From contig CAJTPV010000008.1 in assembly GCA_910578505.1 (NCBI GenBank), forward strand, positions 24,148-88,147: DNA of 64,000 nt. The letters run 5' to 3'. This stretch comes from an uncultured Oscillospiraceae bacterium. Lineage in GTDB: Bacteria; Bacillota; Clostridia; Oscillospirales; Oscillospiraceae. The translations under genes and the position numbers were made by a program. Positions within the stretch are counted from its first letter, which is position 1; the number at the start of each line of letters is the position of its first letter. The notes under the pieces were generated by a model. The model was not told the origin of the DNA. It did not search any database and saw only the letters and a program-made list of their open reading frames with translations. Positions 1-8,870 of this stretch are shown piece by piece.

Positions 1-426
1 TATCCCGCCATCACGGTGGAGGGCATGCTGCGGGACGTGGGCTTTGACGTGACCACGGAGCAGATCGACCGGTCCACCTACTGGTCCTCCGTGTACGCCG
101 GGAATTATCAGCTGGCGGTCACCGGCACCTCCTGGCCGGTCAACGACTGCGACGGCAACTACCTGTATTTCTACAGCACCTCAGGCCAGCACTACTTTAT
201 GGCCTTCAACGATGAGCTGGACAAATACTTTGACGAGGGGCGTTCCCTTACGGACCCCGCCCAGCGTCTGGAGGCCTATACCCGCGCCCAGGAGGTCATT
301 GACGAGGAGGCCATCTGCGTGCCCCTGCTTCAGCCGGCCAACGCCGTGGCCTACAACGCCGCTTTGCAGGGCGTGGACACAAAGGACGACATCTATTCCC
401 ACTTTGTCTACGACTGGTCCTGGTAA
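1..426 (+). CDS. ABC transporter substrate-binding protein, C-terminal part (peptide/nickel type)
   Basis: Open reading frame running in from the window edge and ending in TGGTAA at 426, so the N-terminus, lipoprotein signal and most of the ligand domain are missing. The visible 141 residues match the end of SBP family 5 (DppA/OppA): a segment with YWSSVYAGNYQLAVTGTSWP, then DPAQRLEAYTRAQEVIDEEA and a final aromatic tail. It would capture peptides outside the membrane and hand them to the two permeases directly downstream in the same direction. The family is well supported by the operon; the ligand (peptide, nickel or other) cannot be told from the sequence. Confidence 0.85.
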   Translation, partial: YPAITVEGMLRDVGFDVTTEQIDRSTYWSSVYAGNYQLAVTGTSWPVNDCDGNYLYFYSTSGQHYFMAFNDELDKYFDEGRSLTDPAQRLEAYTRAQEVIDEEAICVPLLQPANAVAYNAALQGVDTKDDIYSHFVYDWSW

Positions 427-533
427 AAAAGAAAGACCGGCCATCCGTATTCGACAGACAGGGCGCGCCGCACGGCTCCGGAGCACTGGCCCGTGCGGCG
501 CGCCTGAAACAATTGAGAGAAGGGAGGCAGACT

Positions 534-1466
534 ATGCTGAAATATATCTCAAGGCGGGTCCTGATTTTGATTCCTGTCCTTCTGGGCGTTTCTTTCCTGG
601 TCTTTGCCATTCTGGCAATGATGCCGGCGGACGTGGCGGCAGTCCAGCTGGGGGTCTCGGCCACACCGGAGGGGATTGAAAAATGGAACGAGGAGCACGG
701 GCTCAACGACCCGTTCCTCAAGCGCTATTTTGACTACATGGGAGGGCTGCTGACCGGCGACCCCGGCGTCTCCTGGTCCTCCAACACGCCGATCAAAACG
801 GAGTTTGTGCAGCGCATCCCCTCCACCATGGCGCTGACGGCGGGGACGATTGTGCTGGTCATCCTCCTGGGCGTCCCGGTAGGCGTGATCTCCGCCATCA
901 GGCAGTACAGCATCTTTGACAATATTTCCCGGCTCCTGGCCATGCTGCTGACCTCCCTGCCCGCGTTCTGGCTGGGATTGCTGCTGATGCTGAAATTTGC
1001 TTTGGAGCTGGACGTTCTGCCGGCCACAGGCGGCGGCTCCTTCGCCCATTATATCCTCCCCTGGATCACCCTCTCCACCGCCATGGCGGCGCAGATGATC
1101 CGCATGACCCGCTCCACCATGCTGGAGGTCATCCGGGCGGACTATGTGCAGACCGCCCGGGCCAAGGGGGCCCGGCCGGTCCGGGTGGTGATGGTCCACG
1201 AGCTGCGAAACGCCCTGCTGCCCATCATCACCGTCGTGGGCATCATTCTGGGGCAGACGCTGGGCGGCGCCATTGTGACGGAGACCATTTTTGCCCTGCC
1301 GGGCGTGGGGACCTATCTGCTGCAGGGAATTTTCAAGTACGACATGCCGGTGGTGATGATCAGCGTTCTGTTTATCGCGGCGGTAATCGGCGTGATAAAT
1401 CTGCTGATCGACATTCTCTATATGTATATCGATCCGCGCCTGCGCAGTCAGTTTGTGAAGGGATAG
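534..1466 (+). CDS. dppB: ABC transporter permease, DppB/OppB type
   Basis: 310-residue integral membrane subunit of a peptide-type importer. The N-terminus MLKYISRRVLILIPVLLGVS is the usual first membrane helix of DppB proteins, and the binding-protein-dependent transport loop (TARAKGARPVRVVMVHELRN, the EAA motif that docks the ATPases) lies near residue 215. The start at 534 is chosen because AAGGGAGG lies 7-8 bases upstream; an upstream GTG/ATG at 513 lacks a site. It lies 107 bases after the binding protein and 11 bases before the second permease, so it is one operon. Substrate specificity is not visible. Confidence 0.92.
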   Translation: MLKYISRRVLILIPVLLGVSFLVFAILAMMPADVAAVQLGVSATPEGIEKWNEEHGLNDPFLKRYFDYMGGLLTGDPGVSWSSNTPIKTEFVQRIPSTMALTAGTIVLVILLGVPVGVISAIRQYSIFDNISRLLAMLLTSLPAFWLGLLLMLKFALELDVLPATGGGSFAHYILPWITLSTAMAAQMIRMTRSTMLEVIRADYVQTARAKGARPVRVVMVHELRNALLPIITVVGIILGQTLGGAIVTETIFALPGVGTYLLQGIFKYDMPVVMISVLFIAAVIGVINLLIDILYMYIDPRLRSQFVKG

Positions 1467-1477
1467 GAGGTGGCCGG

Positions 1478-2362
1478 ATGAAAAAAACAGCGGGAAACGC
1501 CCCGAAGAGGCGGGGACAGTTTGCCTCGATCTGCTACCGGTTCAGCAGGAACCGCATGGCGATGCTGGGGCTGGCCGTATTTCTGGCCGTGGTCTTTTTT
1601 GCCGCCACCGCCCCCATGTTCGCCGATTATGAGGCGGACGCGGTGAAGCAGAACGTATACGCGAAATTCTTTTCCCCCGGCCAGGAGAGACATATTCTGG
1701 GCACGGACATGTACGGCCGCGACCTGTTCGCGCGGATCATTTTCGGCGCGCGGCTGTCGCTGCTGATCTCCCTGTCCACTGTGGGGGCGTCCCTTGTGCT
1801 GGGATGCCTGATCGGCTCCCTGTGCGCCTACTACGGCGGATGGCTGGACACGGTCACCATGCGCATTGTGGATATCTTTCTTGCCCTGCCGATGACCCTG
1901 ATGGCGGTGACGGTGGTGGCGGCGCTGGGGACCAGCACCACAAACCTGATCATTTCCCTGACGATCTCCATGGTGCCGCCCTTTGTGCGGATCGTGCGCT
2001 CGGCGGTGCTGCAGGTCAAGGGCTCGGACTACATCGAGGCCGCCGTGGCCTACGGCTCCCGGGACATGCGGATCATCCTGACCCACGTGCTGCCCAACGC
2101 CATCGGTCCCATCATTGTCCAGGCCACGCTCAATCTGGCGTCGGTCCTGCTGTCGGTGGCGGCGCTGGGATTCATCGGTCTGGGCGTGCCCTCCCCCCAG
2201 CCGGAGTGGGGCACCATGCTGGCGGAGAGCAAGGCCCAGATGCGCTATTACCCCTGGCAGGTCATCATCCCCGGCGCCGCCATCGCGGTGACGGTGCTGT
2301 CCATCAATCTGATCGGCGACGGTCTGCGGGACGCACTGGACCCCAAGCTGAAGAACGGATAA
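1478..2362 (+). CDS. dppC: ABC transporter permease, DppC/OppC type
   Basis: 294-residue second permease of the importer. It shows the DppC layout: a short cytoplasmic N-terminus, helix 1 at about residues 28-50, an external loop containing HILGTDMYGRDLFARIIFGA (the family's hallmark before helix 2), and an EAA loop around YIEAAVAYGSRDMRIILTHV. The start ATG follows TAGGAGGTGGCCGG closely. It pairs with the DppB subunit just upstream to form the channel; the ATPases follow 23 bases downstream. Nothing unusual was seen. Confidence 0.93.
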   Translation: MKKTAGNAPKRRGQFASICYRFSRNRMAMLGLAVFLAVVFFAATAPMFADYEADAVKQNVYAKFFSPGQERHILGTDMYGRDLFARIIFGARLSLLISLSTVGASLVLGCLIGSLCAYYGGWLDTVTMRIVDIFLALPMTLMAVTVVAALGTSTTNLIISLTISMVPPFVRIVRSAVLQVKGSDYIEAAVAYGSRDMRIILTHVLPNAIGPIIVQATLNLASVLLSVAALGFIGLGVPSPQPEWGTMLAESKAQMRYYPWQVIIPGAAIAVTVLSINLIGDGLRDALDPKLKNG

Positions 2363-2385
2363 AAAATGCGCAGAGGAGGAGAAAA

Positions 2386-3360
2386 ATGGGACCCTTGTTG
2401 GAGATCAGAGATCTGCATGTGGAGTACAAAACCCATGACGGGACCGTCTACGCTGTCAACGGCGTGGATCTGTCGCTGGGGAGAGGGGAGACACTGGGGC
2501 TGGTGGGCGAGACCGGCGCGGGCAAAACCACAACCGCGCTGAGCATTCTCCGGCTCCTGCCGGATCGGATCGGACAGATCCGCAGCGGAAAGATCCTGCT
2601 GGACGGCGCGGATATCACGGCGATGAGCGAGCCGCAGATGCGGGAGATACGGGGGAACAGGGTGTCCATGATCTTTCAGGACCCGATGACCTCTCTCAAC
2701 CCCATCCTGCCGGTGGGGCGGCAGATCGAGGAGGCGCTCCTCCTCCACACACAGCTCAGCAAGGAGGACCGGGCGAAGCGGGTGGACGAGATGCTGACGG
2801 CGGTGGGCCTGCAGGCGTCGAGAAAGGACGAGTACCCCCACCAGTTTTCCGGCGGGATGAAGCAGCGGATCGTCATCGCCATCGCGCTGGCCTGCAACCC
2901 GGAGCTGCTGCTGGCGGACGAGCCCACCACCGCCCTGGACGTGACCATTCAGGCCCAGGTGCTGCAGATGATGAATGAACTGAAAAAGCAGTTTGACACC
3001 AGCATGCTCCTGATTACCCACGATCTGGGCGTTGTGGCCCAGACCTGCGACAAGGTGGCGATCATGTACGGCGGCCATATTGTGGAGAGCGGCACGGTGC
3101 AGGACATCTATGAGGCCAGGGAGCACCACCCCTATACCACGGGCCTGTTCCGCTCCATCCCGGAGATGAACAGGGACTCCGACCGGCTGGCGCCCATTCC
3201 GGGGCTGATGCCGGACCCCATGCTCCGGCAGGAGGGGTGCAGCTTCCATGACCGCTGCCCCCACTGTATGGAGCGCTGCAGGCGGGAGAAGCCGGACAGC
3301 CGCGCCGTCTCGCCGACCCACAGCATCGCCTGTTTCCGGCACGAGCGGAAGGACAGATAG
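2386..3360 (+). CDS. dppD: ABC transporter ATP-binding protein, DppD/OppD type
   Basis: 324-residue ATPase. Walker A is GETGAGKTTT (about residue 43), the Q-loop region reads IFQDPMTSLNP, the signature is QFSGGMKQRI, Walker B is LLADEPTTALDVT, and the H-loop is ITHDLGVV. The C-terminal oligopeptide extension with the CSFHDRCPHCMERCRREKP four-cysteine motif is complete; in this family these residues ligate an iron-sulfur cluster or metal. The start at 2386 follows GAGGAGGAGAAAA. It works as a heterodimer with the next gene to energise the permeases. Confidence 0.93.
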   Translation: MGPLLEIRDLHVEYKTHDGTVYAVNGVDLSLGRGETLGLVGETGAGKTTTALSILRLLPDRIGQIRSGKILLDGADITAMSEPQMREIRGNRVSMIFQDPMTSLNPILPVGRQIEEALLLHTQLSKEDRAKRVDEMLTAVGLQASRKDEYPHQFSGGMKQRIVIAIALACNPELLLADEPTTALDVTIQAQVLQMMNELKKQFDTSMLLITHDLGVVAQTCDKVAIMYGGHIVESGTVQDIYEAREHHPYTTGLFRSIPEMNRDSDRLAPIPGLMPDPMLRQEGCSFHDRCPHCMERCRREKPDSRAVSPTHSIACFRHERKDR

Positions 3361-3376
3361 GAAAGGAGGCGCAGTG

Positions 3377-4336
3377 ATGGACGTGCGCGACCAGCCCCTG
3401 CTGCAGACAAAGGGGCTGACAAAATATTTCAGAACATCCCGCGGCCTGCTCCATGCCGTCGACCACGTTGACCTGGAAATTCAGGCAAAAAAGACGCTGG
3501 GCGTGGTAGGGGAGTCCGGCTGCGGCAAATCCACCCTCGGCAGAACAATCCTGCGGCTGATCGAGCCGACAGAGGGCAGCGTTCTATATGGCGGGGAGGA
3601 CATCGCCGGCTGCTCCGCCGCCAGAATGCGGGAGATGCGCCGGAAGATGCAGATCATTTTTCAGGACCCCTACGCCAGCCTGGACCCGCGAAAGACGGTA
3701 AAGGAGCTGATTGCCGACCCGCTGAAGGTCTATAAAACGCCGAAGTCCCGGCGGGACGAACTGGTAGGGCAGATGATGGAGACCGTGGGGCTGGCGGAGC
3801 GCTTTGCGCAGGCGTACCCCCATGAGCTGGACGGAGGCCGCCGCCAGCGGATCGGTATTGCGCGGGCGCTGGTGCTGCAGCCGGAATTTATTGTCTGTGA
3901 CGAGCCGGTTTCAGCGCTGGATGTTTCCATCCAGGCGCAGATTCTCAATCTGCTGATGGATCTGCAGGAGAGCCACGGCCTGACCTATCTTTTTATCACC
4001 CACGACCTGTCGGTGGTCCGGCATATCTCGGACGAGATCATGGTCATGTATCTGGGCGTTGTTGTGGAACGGGCGCCGTCAAAGGAGCTGTTCGCCTCTC
4101 CGATGCACCCCTACACGAAGGAGCTGATCCGGGCGATTCCGATTCCGGACCTGAACCCGGAGCACAGGCTGGTCAACAGCCTGCGCGGCGAGGTTTCCGA
4201 CCCGATTGAGCCCCCGGCCAGCTGCCGGTTTGCCCCCCGCTGCAATTACTGCACGGAGGCCTGCCTCAGCAGCCAGCCCGCATTGCAGGACATGGGGAAT
4301 GGACACTTTGTCGCGTGTGCGCTGCACGGAGCATAG
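3377..4336 (+). CDS. dppF: ABC transporter ATP-binding protein, DppF/OppF type
   Basis: 319-residue partner ATPase. Walker A GESGCGKST, Walker B IVCDEPVSALDVS and the oligopeptide C-terminal cysteine motif (CRFAPRCNYCTEAC) are present. The ABC signature reads HELDGGRRQRIGIARAL, that is LDGGR in place of the usual LSGGQ. I believe this is a recurrent variant of one clostridial DppF subgroup rather than damage, because every other motif is intact. The ATG at 3377 follows GAAAGGAGGCGCAGTG; a GTG one codon earlier is possible. It is the last gene of the importer operon, followed by a long inverted repeat at 4397-4448. Confidence 0.92.
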   Translation: MDVRDQPLLQTKGLTKYFRTSRGLLHAVDHVDLEIQAKKTLGVVGESGCGKSTLGRTILRLIEPTEGSVLYGGEDIAGCSAARMREMRRKMQIIFQDPYASLDPRKTVKELIADPLKVYKTPKSRRDELVGQMMETVGLAERFAQAYPHELDGGRRQRIGIARALVLQPEFIVCDEPVSALDVSIQAQILNLLMDLQESHGLTYLFITHDLSVVRHISDEIMVMYLGVVVERAPSKELFASPMHPYTKELIRAIPIPDLNPEHRLVNSLRGEVSDPIEPPASCRFAPRCNYCTEACLSSQPALQDMGNGHFVACALHGA

Positions 4337-4396
4337 AGGGTGCTGCTGCCGTCAGGTTTTTATAGCGGCAGATCAATCCTGCGAATCAAGAGCAGC

Positions 4397-4448
4397 GGGG
4401 GGTACTGAACAACCATGGCTTTTGCCAGTGGTTGTTCAGTATCCCCCC
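4397..4448. terminator. Bidirectional terminator-type inverted repeat
   Basis: GGGGGGTACTGAACAACCA (4397-4415) pairs with its near-perfect complement at 4429-4448 over a 13-base loop containing CTTTTG. It separates two converging transcription units (dpp operon from the left, molybdenum operon from the right) and covers the last codons of the NTPase gene. There is no long T-run, so its strength as an intrinsic terminator is uncertain. Confidence 0.6.
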
Positions 4449-4966
4449 ATCTGTTCCCGTGCAAAGCGCAGGACCTCTCGACAGCGCGCATCCCGGTTTT
4501 CCGCCGTGACGGAAAAGCACCGGCAGCGGGGATGGGACCGCACGCGGTCCAGAAATGGAACCGCCCTGTCCTTCACCGCGGCAATCACCGGGGTATCGCC
4601 GTCCAGCCGGGCCAGAATAGCGGCGCAGAATTGCTTTTCCTGGGATTCCATGAATCCCAATTCGTCAAACAGGATGATTGTCCCCGCCGGGAGCGGACGC
4701 AGCAGCAGCGGGGCGAAGTGATCAAAGGAACCGGGACGAGTCGCAACATTTCGATTCCCGCAGTAGCCCAGCAGGTTTTCCTCTGTCTGGCGGCGTGGCT
4801 CTCCCACAGGGTAGAAATAGAGAGGCGTCCCCCGTACCGGATCGGTCAGGCCCGCCTCCTTTTGGGTTTCAAAACCGAAGACAGGCCGTTCCAGTTCCTT
4901 TAAAACCCGCCGGATCAAGGTGCTTTTCCCCACACCGCAGGGGCCGGTAATCAGGATGTGTGTCAC
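4436..4966 (-). CDS. THEP1-family nucleoside-triphosphatase
   Basis: 176-residue P-loop NTPase. It begins with a beta-strand and Walker A GPCGVGKST, has a Walker-B-like strand IILFDELGFMES, and ends with AVKDRAVPFLDRV followed by a VTAENRD segment, all typical of the NTPase_1/THEP1 family of small bacterial/archaeal NTPases. Its GTG start overlaps the stop of the upstream lipoprotein gene (GTGA, 4963-4966), so the two are translationally coupled. It is the last gene of the molybdenum operon. THEP1 proteins hydrolyse NTPs in vitro but have no settled role; a part in metal or cofactor loading here is inference from position only. Confidence 0.8.
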   Translation of the reverse strand: MTHILITGPCGVGKSTLIRRVLKELERPVFGFETQKEAGLTDPVRGTPLYFYPVGEPRRQTEENLLGYCGNRNVATRPGSFDHFAPLLLRPLPAGTIILFDELGFMESQEKQFCAAILARLDGDTPVIAAVKDRAVPFLDRVRSHPRCRCFSVTAENRDARCREVLRFAREQMGGY

Positions 4967-6063
4967 GAACCATCCCCCCCTGCTCTCTCGCCGTAAAGGG
5001 CCTGCAGCTGTTCGTCCGTCAGGTCCACATGGTAGAAAAGGGAAAAGAACTCCCGGACCTCCTCATCCACATCAAAGGTAAGGTATTGCGGGTAGAGCAG
5101 CCCCGACAACCATCTGACGCCCACAAGCCGGTTAGAGGCTGGGGGCCGGTCCACCCAGCTGAACGGTGCGTTGGGCACACCGTAGACGGCGCCGTTCCGC
5201 ACGGCCTTCAGCGCTGCGTAGTCTGGATTTTCCAGAATGGCCATGGCTGCCGCGCTGCCGCTCATACCGGCCTTGGCCTCGCCGAGCGTCACGATGACGT
5301 CCGGGTCCCAGGCCAGCAGCTGCTCTGCGGAAATTTGGACACGTGTCCCTTCTCCCAGCTCCAGAGCCGCCACATTGACGGCATTGACCAAATCGGAGAG
5401 CTGACCATGGGAGGAACCGGCGGGGGCCGTCTCCAGGGAGTCCTGGCCGCTGCCGCAGTAGAGCCGGATCTTTTCCTCCTCCGGGATGTCCATTGCGGCG
5501 ATATCGGCAAAGGTTTTTTCTGCGTAGGCAGCCAACTGTTCCGCCTTCTCCGCTTCGTCCAGCAGCCCTCCCAGAAAACGGTAAGCCGCAGGCGCACGCA
5601 TCAGGTCTCCGTCCACCGCCAGCACCGGAATGCCCAGCTTCCCGGCCAGTTGGTCGCACGCGCTGGCCAGTGCGCCGCCGATGGTCCCCATATAGACAGC
5701 GAGGGAGGGGCCTGCGGCGATGACGGCCTCATAGTTGACGGCGTCACCCATGCCGAAGTTTGGGAGATCGTGATACTCCTCCAGGATTATACCCTTTTCT
5801 ATGTCGTTCAGCGCGTAATTCCAGCCCAGCAGCTTGTCGGGCGCCAGTGTATACAGGTAGATCGCCGCCGCCGGGTCTGCAGGAAAGACCATGCCGGCCT
5901 CTGCGGGAACCATTACCGTCCGCCCGGCCATATCGGTGATTTCCCGGACAGCGGAGCTCTCCGGCTGGTCGGGAGAGGCATCCGGTCCGGATGCGCCGCA
6001 CCCCGCCGCCAGGACCAGCAGCAGCGCCAGCAGCGCCGCAGCCAGCTGTTTTCCGTGTTCCAT
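4963..6063 (-). CDS. ABC-type metal/cofactor substrate-binding lipoprotein (FecB/BtuF/MolA-like)
   Basis: 366-residue exported lipoprotein: hydrophobic signal LAAALLALLLVLAAGCGASG with a lipobox cysteine near residue 22, then a type III periplasmic-binding fold beginning REITDMAGRTVMVP, with LLGWNYALND and a C-terminal lobe DPDVIVTLGEAKAG. The family binds corrinoids, siderophores, haem or, in the MolA branch, molybdate/tungstate. No permease or ATPase is adjacent, so it must use a transporter encoded elsewhere or act as a sensor. Its place directly after a molybdoenzyme gene makes an oxyanion ligand attractive, but this is inference. It is 32 bases downstream of the molybdoenzyme stop. Confidence 0.78.
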   Translation of the reverse strand: MEHGKQLAAALLALLLVLAAGCGASGPDASPDQPESSAVREITDMAGRTVMVPAEAGMVFPADPAAAIYLYTLAPDKLLGWNYALNDIEKGIILEEYHDLPNFGMGDAVNYEAVIAAGPSLAVYMGTIGGALASACDQLAGKLGIPVLAVDGDLMRAPAAYRFLGGLLDEAEKAEQLAAYAEKTFADIAAMDIPEEEKIRLYCGSGQDSLETAPAGSSHGQLSDLVNAVNVAALELGEGTRVQISAEQLLAWDPDVIVTLGEAKAGMSGSAAAMAILENPDYAALKAVRNGAVYGVPNAPFSWVDRPPASNRLVGVRWLSGLLYPQYLTFDVDEEVREFFSLFYHVDLTDEQLQALYGERAGGDGS

Positions 6064-6095
6064 GTTTCACTGTCCCCCTCTCTATGCCGGATCTC

Positions 6096-8870
6096 CTATA
6101 CCCGCCGCACCTGCACCAGATTGGTATGCTGGGGGTTGCCGTGAGCCAGCGGGGTGCTCCGATGGGTCATGGTCAGCACGTTGATACAGCCCCGCCGGTC
6201 CCGCATTTTTTCATCCGGGGTATACCAGGCCCCCTCGCTCATGGCCACGGTTCCCGCGATGATCCGCTCCGTAACGCTGGCCGGGATGCGGACAGTCCCC
6301 CGCCGGTTGAAGATCTCCACCATATCGCCGTCCCCAATGCCCCGCTCCGCCGCGTCCCTGGGATGGATCCACAGCGTCTGGGGGTCCAGCGCCTCCAACT
6401 GCCGGTTCCTGTCGCCGATGGAATGGCACCGGCGTTTGGAGTGATAGCCGATCAGCTGCAGCGGATACTGGCTTCTCTGTGCATCCTCCCACCCCTCCTC
6501 ACAGGGGGTATAACGGGGGATGCCGGGCAGTACGCCGCCCTTCCAGAGCGATTTGGAGAATATTTCAATTTTGCCGGAGGGCGTCCCAAAGGGGACGCCT
6601 TTCTGAATATTTTCCCAGAAAGCAGGCCGGCGGTCCTGTTTGGGAAAGACAAAGCCCCCCTCGCGCCGGAAGGTCTCAAAAGGCGGAAGATTCGGCTCCG
6701 TCTGTTCCCTGTGCAGCTTGTAGCGGTCAGCGATCCAGTCTGCGGCGCTGCGGTGTCCCTGGCAGAAATCCCGCTCCAGTCCCAGGCGGCGTGCCGTTTC
6801 TTCCATCCACGTGTACTCCGGGCGGCAGTCAAACAGCGGGGCGATGGCCTGTTGGTTATAGAGCGCATAGTCCGCACTGGACCAGGAGCCGACCACATTT
6901 TCCATCTCAAAAAAGGATGCGCCGGGCAGCAGCAGATCCGCAAACCGCGCGCCGGGGGTCATGAAGAGATCCGATACCACCACGCACTCCGCCCCGTCGT
7001 GCCGCCGGAGGATGCGGGCCGTCTCATTGACATTGGCGTGCTGGTTGAGCAGCATGCCGCTGGCCAGAGAGAAAATCAGCTTGATACCGGTTTCCAGCTG
7101 TTCTGTACCCACCAATCCGTCCGCTGGGCGGATCTCCTCGGGGCGGTCAACCGCCCGAGTCCACAAAAAGGACGGGATGCTGGCCGGACAGGGGTTCTCC
7201 CTTGGCGCAAACCAGGGACCCGTATGGCTCTCTTTGAGATACGAGATGGCCCCCGCGCTGCCGCCGGGCAGGCCGACATTCCCTGTCAGACATGCCAGCA
7301 TAGCGAAACTGCGGCAGTTCTGTTCCCCGTTCAGCGTCCGCTGGGGGCCCAGGCCGGGCAGCAGACATGCCGGCTTTGCACCGGCGTACTCCACCGCCAG
7401 CGCCTCGATGGTCTGGACGGGCACTCCGGTAATTTTTTCCGCCCACTCCGGCGTCTTCACAACGCCGTCCTGTTTTCCGAACAGATAGCTGTGGTAACTT
7501 TCATGGGCCGGGACTCCCTCCGGCATGTGCGCCTCGTCAAATCCCAGGCAGAAGCGGTCCATAAAGGCCTGATCCTGCATGCCCCGGCTCCAGATGACAT
7601 AGGCCATTGCGTCCGCCAGCGCGCCGTCTGTGGAGGGACGGATGGGGATCCACTGGTCCGCACAGAGGCGGGCCGTATCGCTGCATCGGGGATCAATGAC
7701 GATGATCCGTGTCCCCCGTGCCCTGGCCTGGACCAGCATCTCCTTGTGTTGATCCCCCCAGTGGGTCTCCAGGGGGTTGTGGCCCCAGAGCAGCAGCAGC
7801 CTGCTTTGCAGCATCTGCTGTTCCGGACTGCCGCAGAGCAGGGTCCCGTACACATAGGGCAGGATCTTCTCAGCGCAGGCAGCGCTGTAGAAGTTGTAGA
7901 AATCCAGATATCCGCCGTCGCAGCTGAGCAGATGTTTCATCAGCCGGTCCGGCCGCATCAGCGCACAGACGCCCGCCGCAGCCATGACATACCTGGACTG
8001 TGGAGCCCCATGGGTGCGGCGGATGGCGGCGGCTGTCAACGCCGCCGCGTCCTCCCAGGAGATCCGCCGGAACTTTCCCTCGCCCCGCTTTCCGACCCGC
8101 GCCATAGGGCAGCGCAGGCGGCGGGAGGAGAGAAACGTCTGCCGGTAGGACAGCCCTCTGGGACAGCCGGAGAAGCTCTTTCCCTGGAAATCTTTGTCCG
8201 GCAGGATGGACAGCACGCACCCCTCCTGCACAGCGGCCAGCATTTTGCACTTGTTTCCGCAGTCGCAGAAGCTGGCGTGGCTGGTCACACGGGGTTCCTC
8301 CACCGGCAGCTCCGGCCCCCTCTGCCAGGACATGCTGTCAAAATCCGGCGTACCGCTTTGGACCGGAGTATCCTTTCCGCCTGCCGCAGCCTCCAGCAGA
8401 TGCAGCACAGCCGCGGCGGCAGGCGATAAACCCGCCGCCCGTGCGCACCGGCACAGGCAGTGCGCTGTCCCCAGCAGGAAACGGCTCAGAAAAGCATCAG
8501 CCGCCTCCTCCAGCTGGCTGTCCGGCCTCTGCAGGCGGCAGGCGCAGAGGTACTCCATGAACCGGCACTGCTGGCCGATATAGTCCGGTGGATTGCCGTC
8601 CATATCCACCCAGCGATAGCCGTATTTTTTATAGAAGCGGATGACCTCCAGGGTAACAGCGTTGAGCAGGACGTCCTCGCCGGTCAGGCATGCGGAAGCC
8701 CACAGGGGGACGTACACATCCGCATCCGTTCCCATCAGCAGCCGCTCATACTCCTGCCGCTCCACCGGCTCCAGCCCCACCCAGCGGCAGGTCCCCCGCC
8801 ACAGCGCCAAATCCTCAAAAAACGTCCGCAGGGCATGCCAGCGGATATATTCCTCTCTCAGTGTCAGCAC
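6096..8870 (-). CDS. TorD-like chaperone domain fused to a DMSO-reductase-family molybdopterin oxidoreductase
   Basis: 924-residue protein. Residues about 1-180 resemble TorD/DmsD chaperones (DADVYVPLWASACLTGED, FYKKYGY...PPDYIGQQCRFMEYLCAC). The rest is a DmsA-like catalytic subunit: cluster region SFCDCGNKC (about residue 203) with the fourth cysteine in GCPRG, then CPMARVGKRGEGKFRRISWE, a conserved FYNFYS motif whose Ser aligns with the Mo-ligating Ser of DmsA, GHNPLETHWGDQ, and a C-terminal molydopterin dinucleotide domain (LWIHPRDAAERGIGDGDMVE). No Tat signal is present, so it should stay in the cytoplasm. The first cluster cysteine is displaced relative to DmsA (CxC instead of CxxxC). 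GTG start overlaps the upstream FAD gene by 7 bases. Substrate unknown. Confidence 0.85.
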   Translation of the reverse strand: MLTLREEYIRWHALRTFFEDLALWRGTCRWVGLEPVERQEYERLLMGTDADVYVPLWASACLTGEDVLLNAVTLEVIRFYKKYGYRWVDMDGNPPDYIGQQCRFMEYLCACRLQRPDSQLEEAADAFLSRFLLGTAHCLCRCARAAGLSPAAAAVLHLLEAAAGGKDTPVQSGTPDFDSMSWQRGPELPVEEPRVTSHASFCDCGNKCKMLAAVQEGCVLSILPDKDFQGKSFSGCPRGLSYRQTFLSSRRLRCPMARVGKRGEGKFRRISWEDAAALTAAAIRRTHGAPQSRYVMAAAGVCALMRPDRLMKHLLSCDGGYLDFYNFYSAACAEKILPYVYGTLLCGSPEQQMLQSRLLLLWGHNPLETHWGDQHKEMLVQARARGTRIIVIDPRCSDTARLCADQWIPIRPSTDGALADAMAYVIWSRGMQDQAFMDRFCLGFDEAHMPEGVPAHESYHSYLFGKQDGVVKTPEWAEKITGVPVQTIEALAVEYAGAKPACLLPGLGPQRTLNGEQNCRSFAMLACLTGNVGLPGGSAGAISYLKESHTGPWFAPRENPCPASIPSFLWTRAVDRPEEIRPADGLVGTEQLETGIKLIFSLASGMLLNQHANVNETARILRRHDGAECVVVSDLFMTPGARFADLLLPGASFFEMENVVGSWSSADYALYNQQAIAPLFDCRPEYTWMEETARRLGLERDFCQGHRSAADWIADRYKLHREQTEPNLPPFETFRREGGFVFPKQDRRPAFWENIQKGVPFGTPSGKIEIFSKSLWKGGVLPGIPRYTPCEEGWEDAQRSQYPLQLIGYHSKRRCHSIGDRNRQLEALDPQTLWIHPRDAAERGIGDGDMVEIFNRRGTVRIPASVTERIIAGTVAMSEGAWYTPDEKMRDRRGCINVLTMTHRSTPLAHGNPQHTNLVQVRRV

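Noticed and set aside
5991..8429. 812-residue plus-strand open frame
   Set aside because: It is antisense to the molybdoenzyme gene; it is rich in His/Arg/Gln/Pro as expected from a GC-rich shadow frame and has no motif or ribosome site.
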